Shown piece after piece: positions 47,415 through 56,130 of a stretch of 64,000 nt of DNA. The notes under the pieces are model-generated. The model ran no database searches. It was given only the letters and a program-made list of their open reading frames with translations, and was not told the origin of the DNA. A program made the position numbers and the translations under genes. How positions within the stretch are numbered: the stretch's first letter is position 1; the number at the start of each line of letters is the position of its first letter. This DNA is from Shewanella oneidensis MR-1. Its GTDB lineage: Bacteria; Pseudomonadota; Gammaproteobacteria; Enterobacterales; Shewanellaceae. The stretch is taken from the NCBI RefSeq assembly GCF_000146165.2, contig NC_004347.2, positions 3,162,001-3,226,000 on the forward strand, given 5' to 3'.

Positions 47415-47993
47415 ATGAAAGGAATCCTAACTGCTGTTGCACTAGTGTCATCAATTGGTTTTGTTGTAAATACTAATGCAGTTGAAACAACTCAAAAAAT
47501 TACAACATCCAATCAAGTTGTGACGTCTGAACAAAACACTGTAAGCGAGCAAGAAATTGCAGGTCACCCATATGTGAAGTTCAAGCCGTTTGAAGTCGCC
47601 GGTCACCCGTATGTGAAGTTCAAGCCTTTTGAAGTAGCTGGTCACCCATATGTGAAGTTCAAGCCATTTGAAGTCGCGGGTCACCCATATGTGAAGTTCA
47701 AGCCATTTGAAGTCGCGGGTCACCCATATGTGAAGTTCAAGCCATTTGAAGTCGCGGGTCACCCATATGTGAAGTTCAAGCCATTTGAAGTCGCGGGTCA
47801 CCCATATGTGAAGTTCAAGCCATTTGAAGTCGCGGGTCACCCATATGTGAAGTTCAAGCCTTTTGAAGTAGCTGGTCACCCATATGTGAAGTTCAAGCCT
47901 TTTGAAGTAGCTGGTCACCCATATGTGAAGTTCAAGCCATTTGAAGTCGCGGGTCACCCATATGTGAAATTTGCTAATACAGAAATAGCGTAA
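47415..47993 (+). CDS. Secreted protein of ten identical 13-residue repeats, unknown family
   Basis: 192 residues. Sec signal peptide (about 1-22, ending NTNA), a Thr/Gln/Ser/Glu-rich spacer (23-48), then ten perfect copies of AGHPYVKFKPFEV and an eleventh partial copy ending AGHPYVKF-ANTEIA. There is no Cys, Trp or membrane segment after the signal. Each repeat carries two Lys, one His and one Glu, so the mature protein is basic. Alternating aromatic/hydrophobic and polar residues suggest beta-strand stacking or, alternatively, a multi-copy peptide precursor. The reading frame is supported by the good signal peptide, ribosome binding site (GAGAGAG) and synonymous-only differences between repeats. 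I recognise no homologue. It sits behind a c-di-GMP regulator and a sigma-54-type promoter. Confidence 0.85.
   Translation: MKGILTAVALVSSIGFVVNTNAVETTQKITTSNQVVTSEQNTVSEQEIAGHPYVKFKPFEVAGHPYVKFKPFEVAGHPYVKFKPFEVAGHPYVKFKPFEVAGHPYVKFKPFEVAGHPYVKFKPFEVAGHPYVKFKPFEVAGHPYVKFKPFEVAGHPYVKFKPFEVAGHPYVKFKPFEVAGHPYVKFANTEIA
47559..47990 (+). repeat. 39-bp in-frame tandem repeat array (10 full copies plus a partial one)
   Basis: Period 39 bases. Copies differ only at synonymous third positions and fall into two spellings (GAAGTCGCGGGT and GAAGTAGCTGGT types) arranged in blocks, as expected from recent duplication and gene conversion. Copy number is likely to vary between strains. Confidence 0.95.
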
Positions 47994-48020
47994 TTAAACT
48001 TTAAATTGAGGTAATGCATC

Positions 48021-48137
48021 ATGATGAACTCACTCAAAAAAGCACTTGGTTTCGCAAAACCTGTTCGTAAAAAAGTAAAATTACCAGAAGGCTTAAACCA
48101 TCTTGAAGTAATCCCTGCCAAGGGGTGGTGGAATTAA
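48021..48137 (+). CDS. Small ORF behind the repeat-protein gene, 38 residues, unknown
   Basis: Begins with two Met codons (48021 and 48024) behind GAGG at 48008-48011, 27 bases after the repeat-gene stop and before the shared terminator. The N-terminal half is strongly basic (SLKKALGFAKPVRKKVKLP) and the end reads NHLEVIPAKGWWN. It has no signal peptide or membrane helix. Co-transcription with the secreted repeat protein is likely. It could be a partner, a regulator or a precursor peptide; I do not recognise it, and a non-coding 3' leader cannot be excluded. Confidence 0.55.
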   Translation: MMNSLKKALGFAKPVRKKVKLPEGLNHLEVIPAKGWWN

Positions 48138-48205
48138 TTTATAAGCCATTGGTAAAAGCTCGTATCGCCTAAAATAATCTTACTAGCGCAGCGATATCGC
48201 AGACT

Positions 48206-48242
48206 AAACCAAAGGGAGCTACTGCTCCCTTTGGTTTTTTAC
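48206..48242 (+). terminator. Terminator of the repeat-protein operon
   Basis: 14-bp stem AAACCAAAGGGAGC/GCTCCCTTTGGTTT with a 4-base loop and a T run. It sits 69 bases beyond the small ORF, showing that transcription normally includes it. Confidence 0.92.
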
Positions 48243-48266
48243 AGCTCCTATGACTAACAATCAAAA

Positions 48267-48476
48267 TCAAGCTGCAATGTAGCAGTCATGGCTATGGAGG
48301 CTCCTTCTTAAGGCAATACGTTTGTGGGTGGAAAACAAGGGAAAAGCCATGGGGCCAAGGATAAAACCAAGCACCGTCCAGTATTTTACTGAAAGCCCTG
48401 CCCTAAAAGCCGCATATCCAAAACACCATGCACAGAAAAACGATAGCGCAACCAACATATAAGCAACCAATCCCAC
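48267..48476 (-). CDS. Small membrane protein of unknown function
   Basis: 69 residues. Two hydrophobic segments (about 3-25 and 31-50) separated by a short turn, then a basic Arg/His tail. The GTG start at 48476 has GAGG six bases upstream (AGAGG-TTTGCG-GTG). No family recognised; the WTVLGFILGPMAFPLF segment resembles small integral membrane proteins of many marine gamma-proteobacteria. Convergent with the repeat-protein operon and upstream of fadJ on the same strand. Confidence 0.6.
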   Translation of the reverse strand: MGLVAYMLVALSFFCAWCFGYAAFRAGLSVKYWTVLGFILGPMAFPLFSTHKRIALRRSLHSHDCYIAA

Positions 48477-48646
48477 CGCAAACCTCTTTATTCGCCAAAT
48501 ATAAATACAAAACAGCTAAGCCTATCTGCTTTTTTGTGCAGTCCGAATGCCTCAAGGCGGTAATCTTTCATAAAAGAGATCGAATAATACAAGATATCTA
48601 GACTAGATATGAGTGTTTTTTAGGCAAAAATTAGCCTGAGGGCAAT

Positions 48647-48676
48647 AAAAAAGCGGCATTGAATTGCCGCTTTTTT
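48647..48676 (-). terminator. Terminator of fadIJ
   Basis: 8-bp stem AAGCGGCA/TGCCGCTT with a 6-base loop; T run on the minus strand, 20 bases beyond the fadJ stop. Confidence 0.88.
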
Positions 48677-48695
48677 GACCAAGGATATCTAAGTG

Positions 48696-50819
48696 TTAGA
48701 AGAAGCGAGCTTTTTCTGCCGCCATAGCCTTAAGCCGTTGGCAAGGCTCAAATCGATCGCCATATTGTGTTTGATAACGTTCAAGTATTTTGACTAAGTT
48801 ATCCGCGCCTAAAGTATCGATATAATGGAATGGTCCACCCAAGAATGGTGGGAAGCCGATGCCAAAGATAGCGCCAATATCACCATCGCGCGGCGAGGCA
48901 ATAATGCCTGCATCTAAGCAGCGCACTGCTTCATTCAGCATTTGCACTACACAGCGTTCCGCTACCGCGCTCATTTCTTTATCGACACCAGGCTTGATAC
49001 CTAATACGCCATACACGGTTTCATCCACAGCTTTTTTCTTGCTGGCAGCGCCATACTGATAGAAACCTTTGCCATTTTTACGACCTTTTCTATCGTCGCT
49101 TAATAGCTTGTCGAAGGCTGCTGGTGCTTTAAAGCGTTCACCAAGCTCTTTTTCAAGAATTGGAGAGATCTTAGCGCCCACATCAATACCGACTTCATCG
49201 AGTAAGGTAATTGGGCCAACGGGGAAACCAAACTTCACTAACGCTTTATCGAGATGTTCAACACTTTGCCCTTCTAGCAGCAATTGTGCGGCTTCGTTCA
49301 TATAAAGCGCGAGGATGCGGTTAACATAAAACCCCGCACCGTCTTGTACCACAATTGGCGTTTTACCCTGTTTACGGGCAAAGGCGACTGTGGTGGCAAT
49401 GGTTTCTGGTGAGGTTTTAGCGTGGGCAATCACTTCCACCAGCGGCATTTTTTCTACCGGTGAGAAGTAATGTAAGCCAATCACATTTTCAGGACGGCTT
49501 GCCGCTTGTGCAATTTGACCAATGGGTAACGATGAGGTGTTAGACGCAAAAATCGTGTGCTCACCGCATTCACGCTCAATATCTTTAACCATTTGATGTT
49601 TAAGCGCTAAATCCTCAAATACCGCTTCAACAACAATATCGGCATCCTTAACACCTTTATATTCGGTCGTCGTTGTCATCAGCGCCATTAAATTGTCGCG
49701 AGCGGCTGGCGTCATATGACGACGTTTCACGCCTTTATCCAATAACTTATAGGCGTAAGAAAGCGCGTTGCTTAAGCCCTTTTCGTTAATGTCTTTTACT
49801 CGCGCAGGAATTTTAGCCTTAGTCGTAGTGACAGAGGCAATACCACCTCCCATCAAACCGCCACCTAAGATCACGGCTTTTTTGACTTTACGTGGCGTTG
49901 CACCTTCGGCGCCGGTTTCTTTCTTCATCTCTGTAGTTGCAAAGAAAATACTGCGCAGCGCTTCAGATTCTTTCGACACCACCAGCTCAGCAAAATGGCT
50001 GGCTTCGACTTCCAGTCCCTTCTGCATACCTTTGGCAATACCTTGGCGCACACAATCAATAATCTTTGCTGGCGCTGGGTAGTTACCTTGGGTTTTCTTA
50101 GCAACTTGCTTAGCCGCTTGATCGAAAATAATGTTGCGACCAAAGCCAGTACCTTCAAGCAATTGGTTTACTAGCGATTTTTTAACTGGCTTAGCTATTT
50201 GTTTACCCGCGAGCGCCATCTCCACTGCGGTTTGCAGCAAAATCGTTTGTGGCACCACATCGTTAACTAAGCCCATCTTTAACGCTTGTTTCGGGCGAAT
50301 TTGTTTACCCGTCAACATCATATCCAGCGCAGTGGTAATCCCCACCAAGCGTGGCAAACGCTGGGTACCACCGCCACCGGGTAATAAACCGAGCTGCACT
50401 TCAGGTACGCCCAGCATGGTCTTGCCATCATCACTGCACACACGTTGATGGCAGGCAAGCGCTAGCTCTAAACCGCCGCCCAAGCAAGCACCATGAATTG
50501 CAGCGACCACAGGGATGTTTAATGCTTCCAACTCGTTAAACACCACATGCCCTTGCTGGGATAACGCTTTGGCATCGCCCGCCGTTTGGCAAGCATCGAG
50601 CATAGAGATATCGGCACCGGCAACAAATGAATCTTTTTTGCCCGAAATCAGCACTAGGCCACGGATACTCGAATCGCGTTTAATCTCAGACAGGATCTCA
50701 CTGATCTCAGGGCCAAACTCCGCCTTGAGGGTATTCATGGTTTCGCCAGGTACGTCCATGGTTAAAATGGCGATACCGTCTTCACGGCGAGTTAAATTAA
50801 ATGTTTTTCCCACCGCCAT
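48696..50819 (-). CDS. fadJ: Fatty acid oxidation complex subunit alpha FadJ
   Basis: 707 residues. Enoyl-CoA hydratase/isomerase domain at the N-terminus (about 1-190, oxyanion residues in [12 protein letters not shown] and [15 protein letters not shown]) and 3-hydroxyacyl-CoA dehydrogenase domains (NAD site [15 protein letters not shown], about residue 317; [14 protein letters not shown], about 447). Length and the pairing with fadI identify it as FadJ rather than FadB. Forms a complex with FadI; in E. coli it serves anaerobic and medium-chain beta-oxidation. The ATG overlaps the fadI stop by one base. Confidence 0.96.
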   Translation of the reverse strand: MAVGKTFNLTRREDGIAILTMDVPGETMNTLKAEFGPEISEILSEIKRDSSIRGLVLISGKKDSFVAGADISMLDACQTAGDAKALSQQGHVVFNELEALNIPVVAAIHGACLGGGLELALACHQRVCSDDGKTMLGVPEVQLGLLPGGGGTQRLPRLVGITTALDMMLTGKQIRPKQALKMGLVNDVVPQTILLQTAVEMALAGKQIAKPVKKSLVNQLLEGTGFGRNIIFDQAAKQVAKKTQGNYPAPAKIIDCVRQGIAKGMQKGLEVEASHFAELVVSKESEALRSIFFATTEMKKETGAEGATPRKVKKAVILGGGLMGGGIASVTTTKAKIPARVKDINEKGLSNALSYAYKLLDKGVKRRHMTPAARDNLMALMTTTTEYKGVKDADIVVEAVFEDLALKHQMVKDIERECGEHTIFASNTSSLPIGQIAQAASRPENVIGLHYFSPVEKMPLVEVIAHAKTSPETIATTVAFARKQGKTPIVVQDGAGFYVNRILALYMNEAAQLLLEGQSVEHLDKALVKFGFPVGPITLLDEVGIDVGAKISPILEKELGERFKAPAAFDKLLSDDRKGRKNGKGFYQYGAASKKKAVDETVYGVLGIKPGVDKEMSAVAERCVVQMLNEAVRCLDAGIIASPRDGDIGAIFGIGFPPFLGGPFHYIDTLGADNLVKILERYQTQYGDRFEPCQRLKAMAAEKARFF

Positions 50820-52129
50820 TACTCCACTTCCACAATCATTGCAGCCCCTAAACCACCCGCAGCACAGGCCGTTGCTAGACCCGTTCCGCCGCCACGACGT
50901 TTAAGCTCACGACAAACCTGAGTGATTAAACGCGTACCTGTGGCTGCAAAAGGATGGCCATAGGCTAAAGAGCCGCCGAGTACGTTGAATTTGCTCATAT
51001 CGATGTCGCCAATGGCGCGGTTGCGGCCAAGTTTTTCTTCGGCAAATTTTTTGGATGCAAACATCTGCATATTGGCTAGGGTTTGCGCTGCAAAAGCTTC
51101 GTGCATTTCGATTAGGGTTAAATCCTCTAATTCCATGCCAGCACGTTTTAATGCCAATGGCGTCGCATAAGATGGGCCCATTAGCATATCTTGCCAAACA
51201 TCAATGGCGGTAAATGCGTAGCTCTTAATGTAACCAATTGGTTGATAACCAAGAGCTTTAGCGCGGCCTTCACTCATCAGAATGATCGCCGAGGCGCCAT
51301 CGGTCAGCGGCGTACTGTTCGCGGCAGTCACGCTACCATGCTTTTTATCGAAAGCCGGACGCAGTTTGGCGTAAGAGGCTAAATCGGAGTTTTCACGAAT
51401 ATTGTTATCGCGCTCGATAAACTGTTTGTAGGGTGGGACATGGGCCACCATCACTTCATCACGTAGATGGCCCGAAGCCCAGGTTTCATTCGCTAAGGTA
51501 TGAGAGCGATGCGCCAGCGCATCTTGGTCGGCGCGGCTGATGTTGTAAGTCTTCGCCATTTGTTCAGCGGTTTGTCCCATTGACAACCCCGTTGAATACT
51601 CGGCCACGGCAGGCGGCACAGGCAATAAATCTTTAATGCCTAAACGGCGAAAAATCTGTAATTTTTGACCAAAAGTACGGGCTTTGTTCAGATCGACTAA
51701 AGCATGAGCAAGTTTTTTAGACACACCAATAGGTAATACAGAAGAGGAGTCAGCGCCGCCGGCAATACCGATCTCAATATTCCCCGTCATGATTGACTCA
51801 GCCACATTCACCGCAGATTGAAAACTGGTCGCACAGGCGCGGGTCACGCTATAGGCATCGGTTGATACATCCATACCCGTTCCTAATACGATTTCACGGG
51901 CAATGTTAGGCGCAGCAGGCATTTGCACTACTTGACCATATACCAGTTGCTCAATCAATTTCGGATCCAGTTCGCTACGAACAAGCAGTTCGTTAACCAC
52001 CATTTTGCCCATATCAAGGGCCGAAATACCGTGGAATGCGGTCGCCTGTTTCGCAAATGGCGTTCTTAAGCCTGCCACAATGGCGATACGCTCACCCCTT
52101 GCGTTAGTTACCTGTTGTCTATCACTCAT
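50819..52129 (-). CDS. fadI: 3-ketoacyl-CoA thiolase FadI
   Basis: 436 residues. Thiolytic cleavage of 3-ketoacyl-CoA. The nucleophile Cys is in [12 protein letters not shown] (about residue 99), the His in [11 protein letters not shown] (about 355-360) and the second Cys in [14 protein letters not shown] near the C-terminus, with [10 protein letters not shown] before it. First gene of fadIJ; a FadR-type operator lies about 95 bases upstream of the start. Confidence 0.96.
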   Translation of the reverse strand: MSDRQQVTNARGERIAIVAGLRTPFAKQATAFHGISALDMGKMVVNELLVRSELDPKLIEQLVYGQVVQMPAAPNIAREIVLGTGMDVSTDAYSVTRACATSFQSAVNVAESIMTGNIEIGIAGGADSSSVLPIGVSKKLAHALVDLNKARTFGQKLQIFRRLGIKDLLPVPPAVAEYSTGLSMGQTAEQMAKTYNISRADQDALAHRSHTLANETWASGHLRDEVMVAHVPPYKQFIERDNNIRENSDLASYAKLRPAFDKKHGSVTAANSTPLTDGASAIILMSEGRAKALGYQPIGYIKSYAFTAIDVWQDMLMGPSYATPLALKRAGMELEDLTLIEMHEAFAAQTLANMQMFASKKFAEEKLGRNRAIGDIDMSKFNVLGGSLAYGHPFAATGTRLITQVCRELKRRGGGTGLATACAAGGLGAAMIVEVE

Positions 52130-52221
52130 TTGTCACCCTCTTTATGTGCGCTATCGCTGAGAGATTTCAGGCGGCGCTATCGATTTCCATGTATCCCTGT
52201 TGTGGCCTTAAAATGGCTTAT

Positions 52222-52238
52222 AACAGGTCTGACCATTA
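52222..52238. promoter_or_regulatory. FadR-type operator upstream of fadI
   Basis: Minus strand TAATGGTCAGACCTGTT; it agrees with the E. coli FadR consensus AACTGGTCNGACCTGTT at all central positions. The 268-base divergent region to moxR contains no other recognised element. Confidence 0.65.
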
Positions 52239-52397
52239 AAGTGTGATCTGATTCTAACTTCTTGTCAGCAAGTTTTAAACACCTGTTTGTTTTTTTAACA
52301 CTAGCCAAACCCTTAGGGAATTCTTTACCATATTCGTTGTCTTAAGCCCACACACGTATTTTCAATTAATATTTTCAACCTAAAAACGAGTAGCATC

Positions 52398-53354
52398 ATG
52401 CCTTTGAGTCGCTTCCATGCATTACGCACTTACCTAAATAAGGTTGTTTTAGGGCAGCCAGTACTGACCGAAAATCTGCTCATTGCCCTCATCGCCAATG
52501 GCCATTTATTAGTAGAAGGTCCACCAGGACTTGCCAAAACCCGCGCAGTTAAAGCCCTTTGCGACGGAGTTGAAGGCGATTTTCACCGGATCCAATTTAC
52601 CCCCGACCTGTTGCCTGCCGATTTAACGGGCACGGATATCTATCGCTCCCAAACCGGTACCTTTGAATTTGAGGCAGGTCCTATTTTCCATAACCTGATC
52701 CTCGCCGACGAAATCAACCGCGCGCCAGCTAAGGTGCAGTCGGCGTTATTAGAAGCTATGGCTGAAGGTCAAGTGACTGTTGGCAAAAACAGTTATAAAT
52801 TACCGCCGCTATTCCTGGTGATGGCAACACAAAACCCCTTAGAAAACGAAGGCACTTATCCGCTGCCTGAAGCACAGCTCGACCGTTTTTTAATGCACCT
52901 GAATTTGGATTATCCCAGTGGCGACACTGAAATCGAAATTCTGCGTCAATCCCGTAAGGAGGCACTCACTCACGAGTTGCCAACCACTGAGCCGATTGCT
53001 CAGGCGGATATTTTTGCCGCCCGTGATGAAGCAATGGAAATCTATCTGGCTGAGCCGCTAGAGAAATACATAGTCGAAATCATTATGGCAACCCGCCAGC
53101 CAATACGTTACAGCGACGACTTAGCCAAATGGTTAGAGTATGGTGTTAGCCCCCGCGCGACGATTTCGCTTGAACGCTGCGCCCGTGCCAGAGCCTGGTT
53201 ACACCAGCGAGATTTTGTGTCACCGGAAGACATTCAAGCCGTTGCGCCCAATGTACTAAGGCACAGACTGCTGCTGAGTTATCAGGCACAAGCTGAAGGT
53301 GTCAGCCGCGACCAAGTGATCAACCATATTTTGACTCAAGTGGCCGTGCCTTAG
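52398..53354 (+). CDS. MoxR family AAA+ ATPase
   Basis: 318 residues. Walker A is GPPGLAKTRAV (about residue 40) and Walker B LILADEINRAP (about 100), followed by a sensor-1 ATQNPLENEGTYPLPEAQLDRF segment characteristic of MoxR. MoxR ATPases act as chaperones, together with VWA-domain proteins, in assembling or activating protein complexes. First gene of the Bat-like operon that follows; the 113-base gap to the next gene holds a short tandem repeat. Confidence 0.93.
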   Translation: MPLSRFHALRTYLNKVVLGQPVLTENLLIALIANGHLLVEGPPGLAKTRAVKALCDGVEGDFHRIQFTPDLLPADLTGTDIYRSQTGTFEFEAGPIFHNLILADEINRAPAKVQSALLEAMAEGQVTVGKNSYKLPPLFLVMATQNPLENEGTYPLPEAQLDRFLMHLNLDYPSGDTEIEILRQSRKEALTHELPTTEPIAQADIFAARDEAMEIYLAEPLEKYIVEIIMATRQPIRYSDDLAKWLEYGVSPRATISLERCARARAWLHQRDFVSPEDIQAVAPNVLRHRLLLSYQAQAEGVSRDQVINHILTQVAVP

Positions 53355-53410
53355 AGTAGAGCCAAAAATCAGTCCCATAGTCTATGTGCTTCGGTAGCGA
53401 ACAAACTAAC

Positions 53411-53448
53411 GTTAAGTTAAATAAATGGCGTTAAGTTAAATAAATGGC
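53411..53448 (+). repeat. 19-bp direct tandem duplication
   Basis: GTTAAGTTAAATAAATGGC occurs twice without spacer between moxR and the DUF58 gene. Probably a slippage product; it slightly lengthens the leader of the second gene. Confidence 0.9.
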
Positions 53449-53467
53449 TTTAAATGAGTGACTTTGA

Positions 53468-54451
53468 ATGAATGACAGTGCGCTAAACGCATCCCTAAAT
53501 AATGATGTTGTACAACATGGCTTACCTCTTAATGGTTTGCCCTTGTTTGCCGATGGGTTGCATTTAACCGAGAAGGAACTGCTCGCCTGCCAGACGATTG
53601 CGCGGGCCATTCCTGAGCGTCACAGCCGAGCACGCGCCAATCTGGCGGGTCATCGCAGCAGTCTAATCAAGGGCCGTGGCATGGAGTTTGCCGAAGTGCG
53701 CCATTACCAGCAAGGTGACGATGTCCGCACAATTGATTGGCGTGTTACCGCACGCACAGGGCAAACCCACACCAAACTCTTTATCGAAGAGCGCGAGCGC
53801 CCTATTCTGCTGCTGCTCGATTTAAGCCAGAGTCTGTATTTTGGCTCGAGTTTGCTGTTACAGTCAGTTCAAGCTGGGCATCTCGCCACCACGCTTGGTT
53901 GGAATGCTATCAATCACGGCGATAGGCTCGGGGCCTTAATCGCCTGTGAGTCGGAGCATCTTGAATTAAAGCCCCGCAGTCGAAGGCAAGGTATTTTGCA
54001 GCTGATCTCAGGACTATGCCGAGTGCACGAGCAGCAACTCAATCAACTTGGCAGTCATCCGCGCGATCCAGACCATATATTGCGTGCCTGCCAGCGTTTG
54101 CAACGTATCGCTAAGCCCGGCTCATTGATTTGGATTATCACCGATGGCAGCCATTTTACACCGCAATGTATCGCGCCGCTGACAGAGCTCAAGCGCCATT
54201 GCGATATTGGCGCGTATTTGATAACTGACCCTTTAAGGCAAGGTAGCCTGAACTTACCTAAACAGTTCAGTTTACCTGTCCGAGATGCAGAGCAAGACTT
54301 AGTGTTGACTCACCACAGCTATCAGGCATGGCTCGCGCTGCAACACCAGCAGCAGAATGACTTTATCGCCATGATGCAAAAGCTAAGAGTACACACCCAA
54401 TTTATCGATGCAGGCCGCCCCCTTGCAGAGCAATTAGCATTACTGCAATAG
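53468..54451 (+). CDS. DUF58 domain protein
   Basis: 327 residues. The DUF58 signature RGMEFAEVRHYQQGDDVRTIDWRVTARTG spans about residues 75-105, and a degenerate VWA-like strand LLLDLSQSLYFGS follows (about 120). No membrane segment. DUF58 proteins are constant partners of MoxR ATPases and VWA proteins in Bat-type operons; the biochemical role is unknown. Second gene of the operon. Confidence 0.9.
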   Translation: MNDSALNASLNNDVVQHGLPLNGLPLFADGLHLTEKELLACQTIARAIPERHSRARANLAGHRSSLIKGRGMEFAEVRHYQQGDDVRTIDWRVTARTGQTHTKLFIEERERPILLLLDLSQSLYFGSSLLLQSVQAGHLATTLGWNAINHGDRLGALIACESEHLELKPRSRRQGILQLISGLCRVHEQQLNQLGSHPRDPDHILRACQRLQRIAKPGSLIWIITDGSHFTPQCIAPLTELKRHCDIGAYLITDPLRQGSLNLPKQFSLPVRDAEQDLVLTHHSYQAWLALQHQQQNDFIAMMQKLRVHTQFIDAGRPLAEQLALLQ

Positions 54452-54526
54452 CCACATGGCTAAAAGACGATTCAATAAACTATTGAACATAAAAAATGCA
54501 ACATAAAGAATAAGTGAGTCCAAAGC

Positions 54527-55120
54527 GTGAACCCACAAACTTTACCGCCAGCCTCGGATAAGGCTGTAACGCCAAATCCCGCGTTGGCGGATTTACAGGA
54601 TATTATTCTGCCCGACCCCATTGGCGCTTGGCCATGGGCAGTTGGCTATTGGTTGGTACTTGCTATCCTGCTGGTGCTTATCATCGGCGCAATTCTTTGG
54701 CTTAAAAAACGTGCCGCTTACTTAGCGCCGAAAAAAACCGCCCAAGGTTTATTGGCAACTTTAGACCCAAATTCCAGCCATTACCCTTCCGAGGTCAATC
54801 AGCTATTAAAGCGTACCGCGCTGAGTTACTTGCCAAGGGAGGTGATCGCAAAACTTGATGGTGATGCCTGGGCAAGTTGGCTGGATACCCATTTACCCAA
54901 ACAAAATCGTGGCCGCATTGGCCCCTTATTGGATAAACGCCACCAAGCTTCACCGCTTAGCACCGATGAAGCCCGAGAGTTACACAATCTTGCCCAACGT
55001 TGGTTTGCCTCAAAAGCCAAATTTAGCTCACCGCAAGTAAATAGCTCATCGAGCCAAACATCCTTTGCGACAGCGCCATTATCCCAAGCGAGCACCAAGA
55101 CTGCGGAGGAACAATGTTAA
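54527..55120 (+). CDS. DUF4381 membrane protein of the Bat-like operon
   Basis: 197 residues with one membrane helix (about 38-62, WLVLAILLVLIIGAILWL) preceded by the typical LQDIILPDPIGAWPWAVGYW. The rest is cytoplasmic and helical with a Ser-rich tail. Start is GTG at 54527. It lies between the DUF58 and VWA genes, as in other Bat operons, and overlaps the next start by seven bases. Probably anchors or links the MoxR/VWA machinery; inferred from context. Confidence 0.85.
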   Translation: MNPQTLPPASDKAVTPNPALADLQDIILPDPIGAWPWAVGYWLVLAILLVLIIGAILWLKKRAAYLAPKKTAQGLLATLDPNSSHYPSEVNQLLKRTALSYLPREVIAKLDGDAWASWLDTHLPKQNRGRIGPLLDKRHQASPLSTDEARELHNLAQRWFASKAKFSSPQVNSSSSQTSFATAPLSQASTKTAEEQC

Positions 55121-56130
55121 CTGTCGTATGGCCCTTGGCATTGATTTTACTGCCTTTACCTTTAATTTTTTGGCGGCGTCAAACGCTGCACGCCGAAGGT
55201 GGGCGCCTGCAACTGCCCGGTATCAGTCAAACGAGCAAGGCAACCTTAGCCACCCAAACTCGTCAAACCCGTAAACGCTATTGGTTAATGTGGTGCTTGT
55301 TAGTACTTGCTATCGCCCGTCCGCAATGGCTTGGCGATCCAATTGAGCTCCCTAGCCAAGGGCGCGATCTCATGCTGGCGGTGGATTTATCCGGCAGTAT
55401 GCAAATTGAAGATATGGTGATCGACGGCAAAGTGGTCGACCGCTTTACCCTCATCCAACACGTGGTCAGTGAGTTTATTGAACGCCGTAAAGGCGACCGC
55501 ATCGGTTTGATTTTATTCGCCGATCATGCCTATTTACAGGCACCACTCACCCAAGATAGACGTTCCGTGGCCCAGTTTTTAAAGGAGGCCCAAATCGGTC
55601 TCGTCGGCAAACAGACGGCTATCGGCGAGTCGATTGCACTGGCGGTAAAACGCTTCGATAAAATGGATGAAAGTAACAGGGTTTTAGTTCTATTGACCGA
55701 TGGTTCAAATAACGCCGGTAATATCGAGCCACAGCAAGCGGCCCAAATCGCAGCAAACCGCAAAGTAACCATTTATACCGTAGGTGTCGGCGCCGATGTG
55801 ATGGAAAGACGCACCCTCTTTGGTCGTGAACGGGTTAATCCGTCAATGGATCTGGATGAAAACCAACTACAGCAGATTGCCGATGCCACCCACGGCCGCT
55901 ATTTCCGCGCCCGTAATAGTGAGGAGCTAGAACAGATTTATCAAGAAATCGATAAACTTGAACCCGTTAGCCGCGATCAACTCAGTTATCGCCCTCAAGC
56001 GGAACTATTTTACTGGCCGCTCGCGTTGGCACTGCTCACCAGTCTCTGGATTGCACTAAGCCAGTTACCGTTTTTTACTCGCGCTAAAAACCTTGTTTTA
56101 TCAGCCACACCGCGGGGGAATGTCCGTTAA
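55114..56130 (+). CDS. VWA-domain membrane protein, BatA-like
   Basis: 338 residues. Membrane helices at both ends (about 1-18, 50-68 and 300-318) enclose a von Willebrand A domain with an intact MIDAS: DLSGSMQ (about residue 90) and later LLTDGSNNAGN (about 190). A GGAG ribosome binding site lies seven bases before the ATG. It is expected to display the VWA domain to the periplasm and work with the second VWA protein encoded next. Confidence 0.92.
   Translation: MLTVVWPLALILLPLPLIFWRRQTLHAEGGRLQLPGISQTSKATLATQTRQTRKRYWLMWCLLVLAIARPQWLGDPIELPSQGRDLMLAVDLSGSMQIEDMVIDGKVVDRFTLIQHVVSEFIERRKGDRIGLILFADHAYLQAPLTQDRRSVAQFLKEAQIGLVGKQTAIGESIALAVKRFDKMDESNRVLVLLTDGSNNAGNIEPQQAAQIAANRKVTIYTVGVGADVMERRTLFGRERVNPSMDLDENQLQQIADATHGRYFRARNSEELEQIYQEIDKLEPVSRDQLSYRPQAELFYWPLALALLTSLWIALSQLPFFTRAKNLVLSATPRGNVR

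Noticed and set aside
47451..47957. Long antisense ORF across the repeat array
   Set aside because: It exists only because a 39-bp repeat without stops in one frame has none in the antisense frame either; it has no ribosome binding site, and the sense frame has a signal peptide.
47559..47990. CRISPR array
   Set aside because: Repeats are contiguous, 39 bases, without spacers, in frame and translated; no cas genes are nearby.
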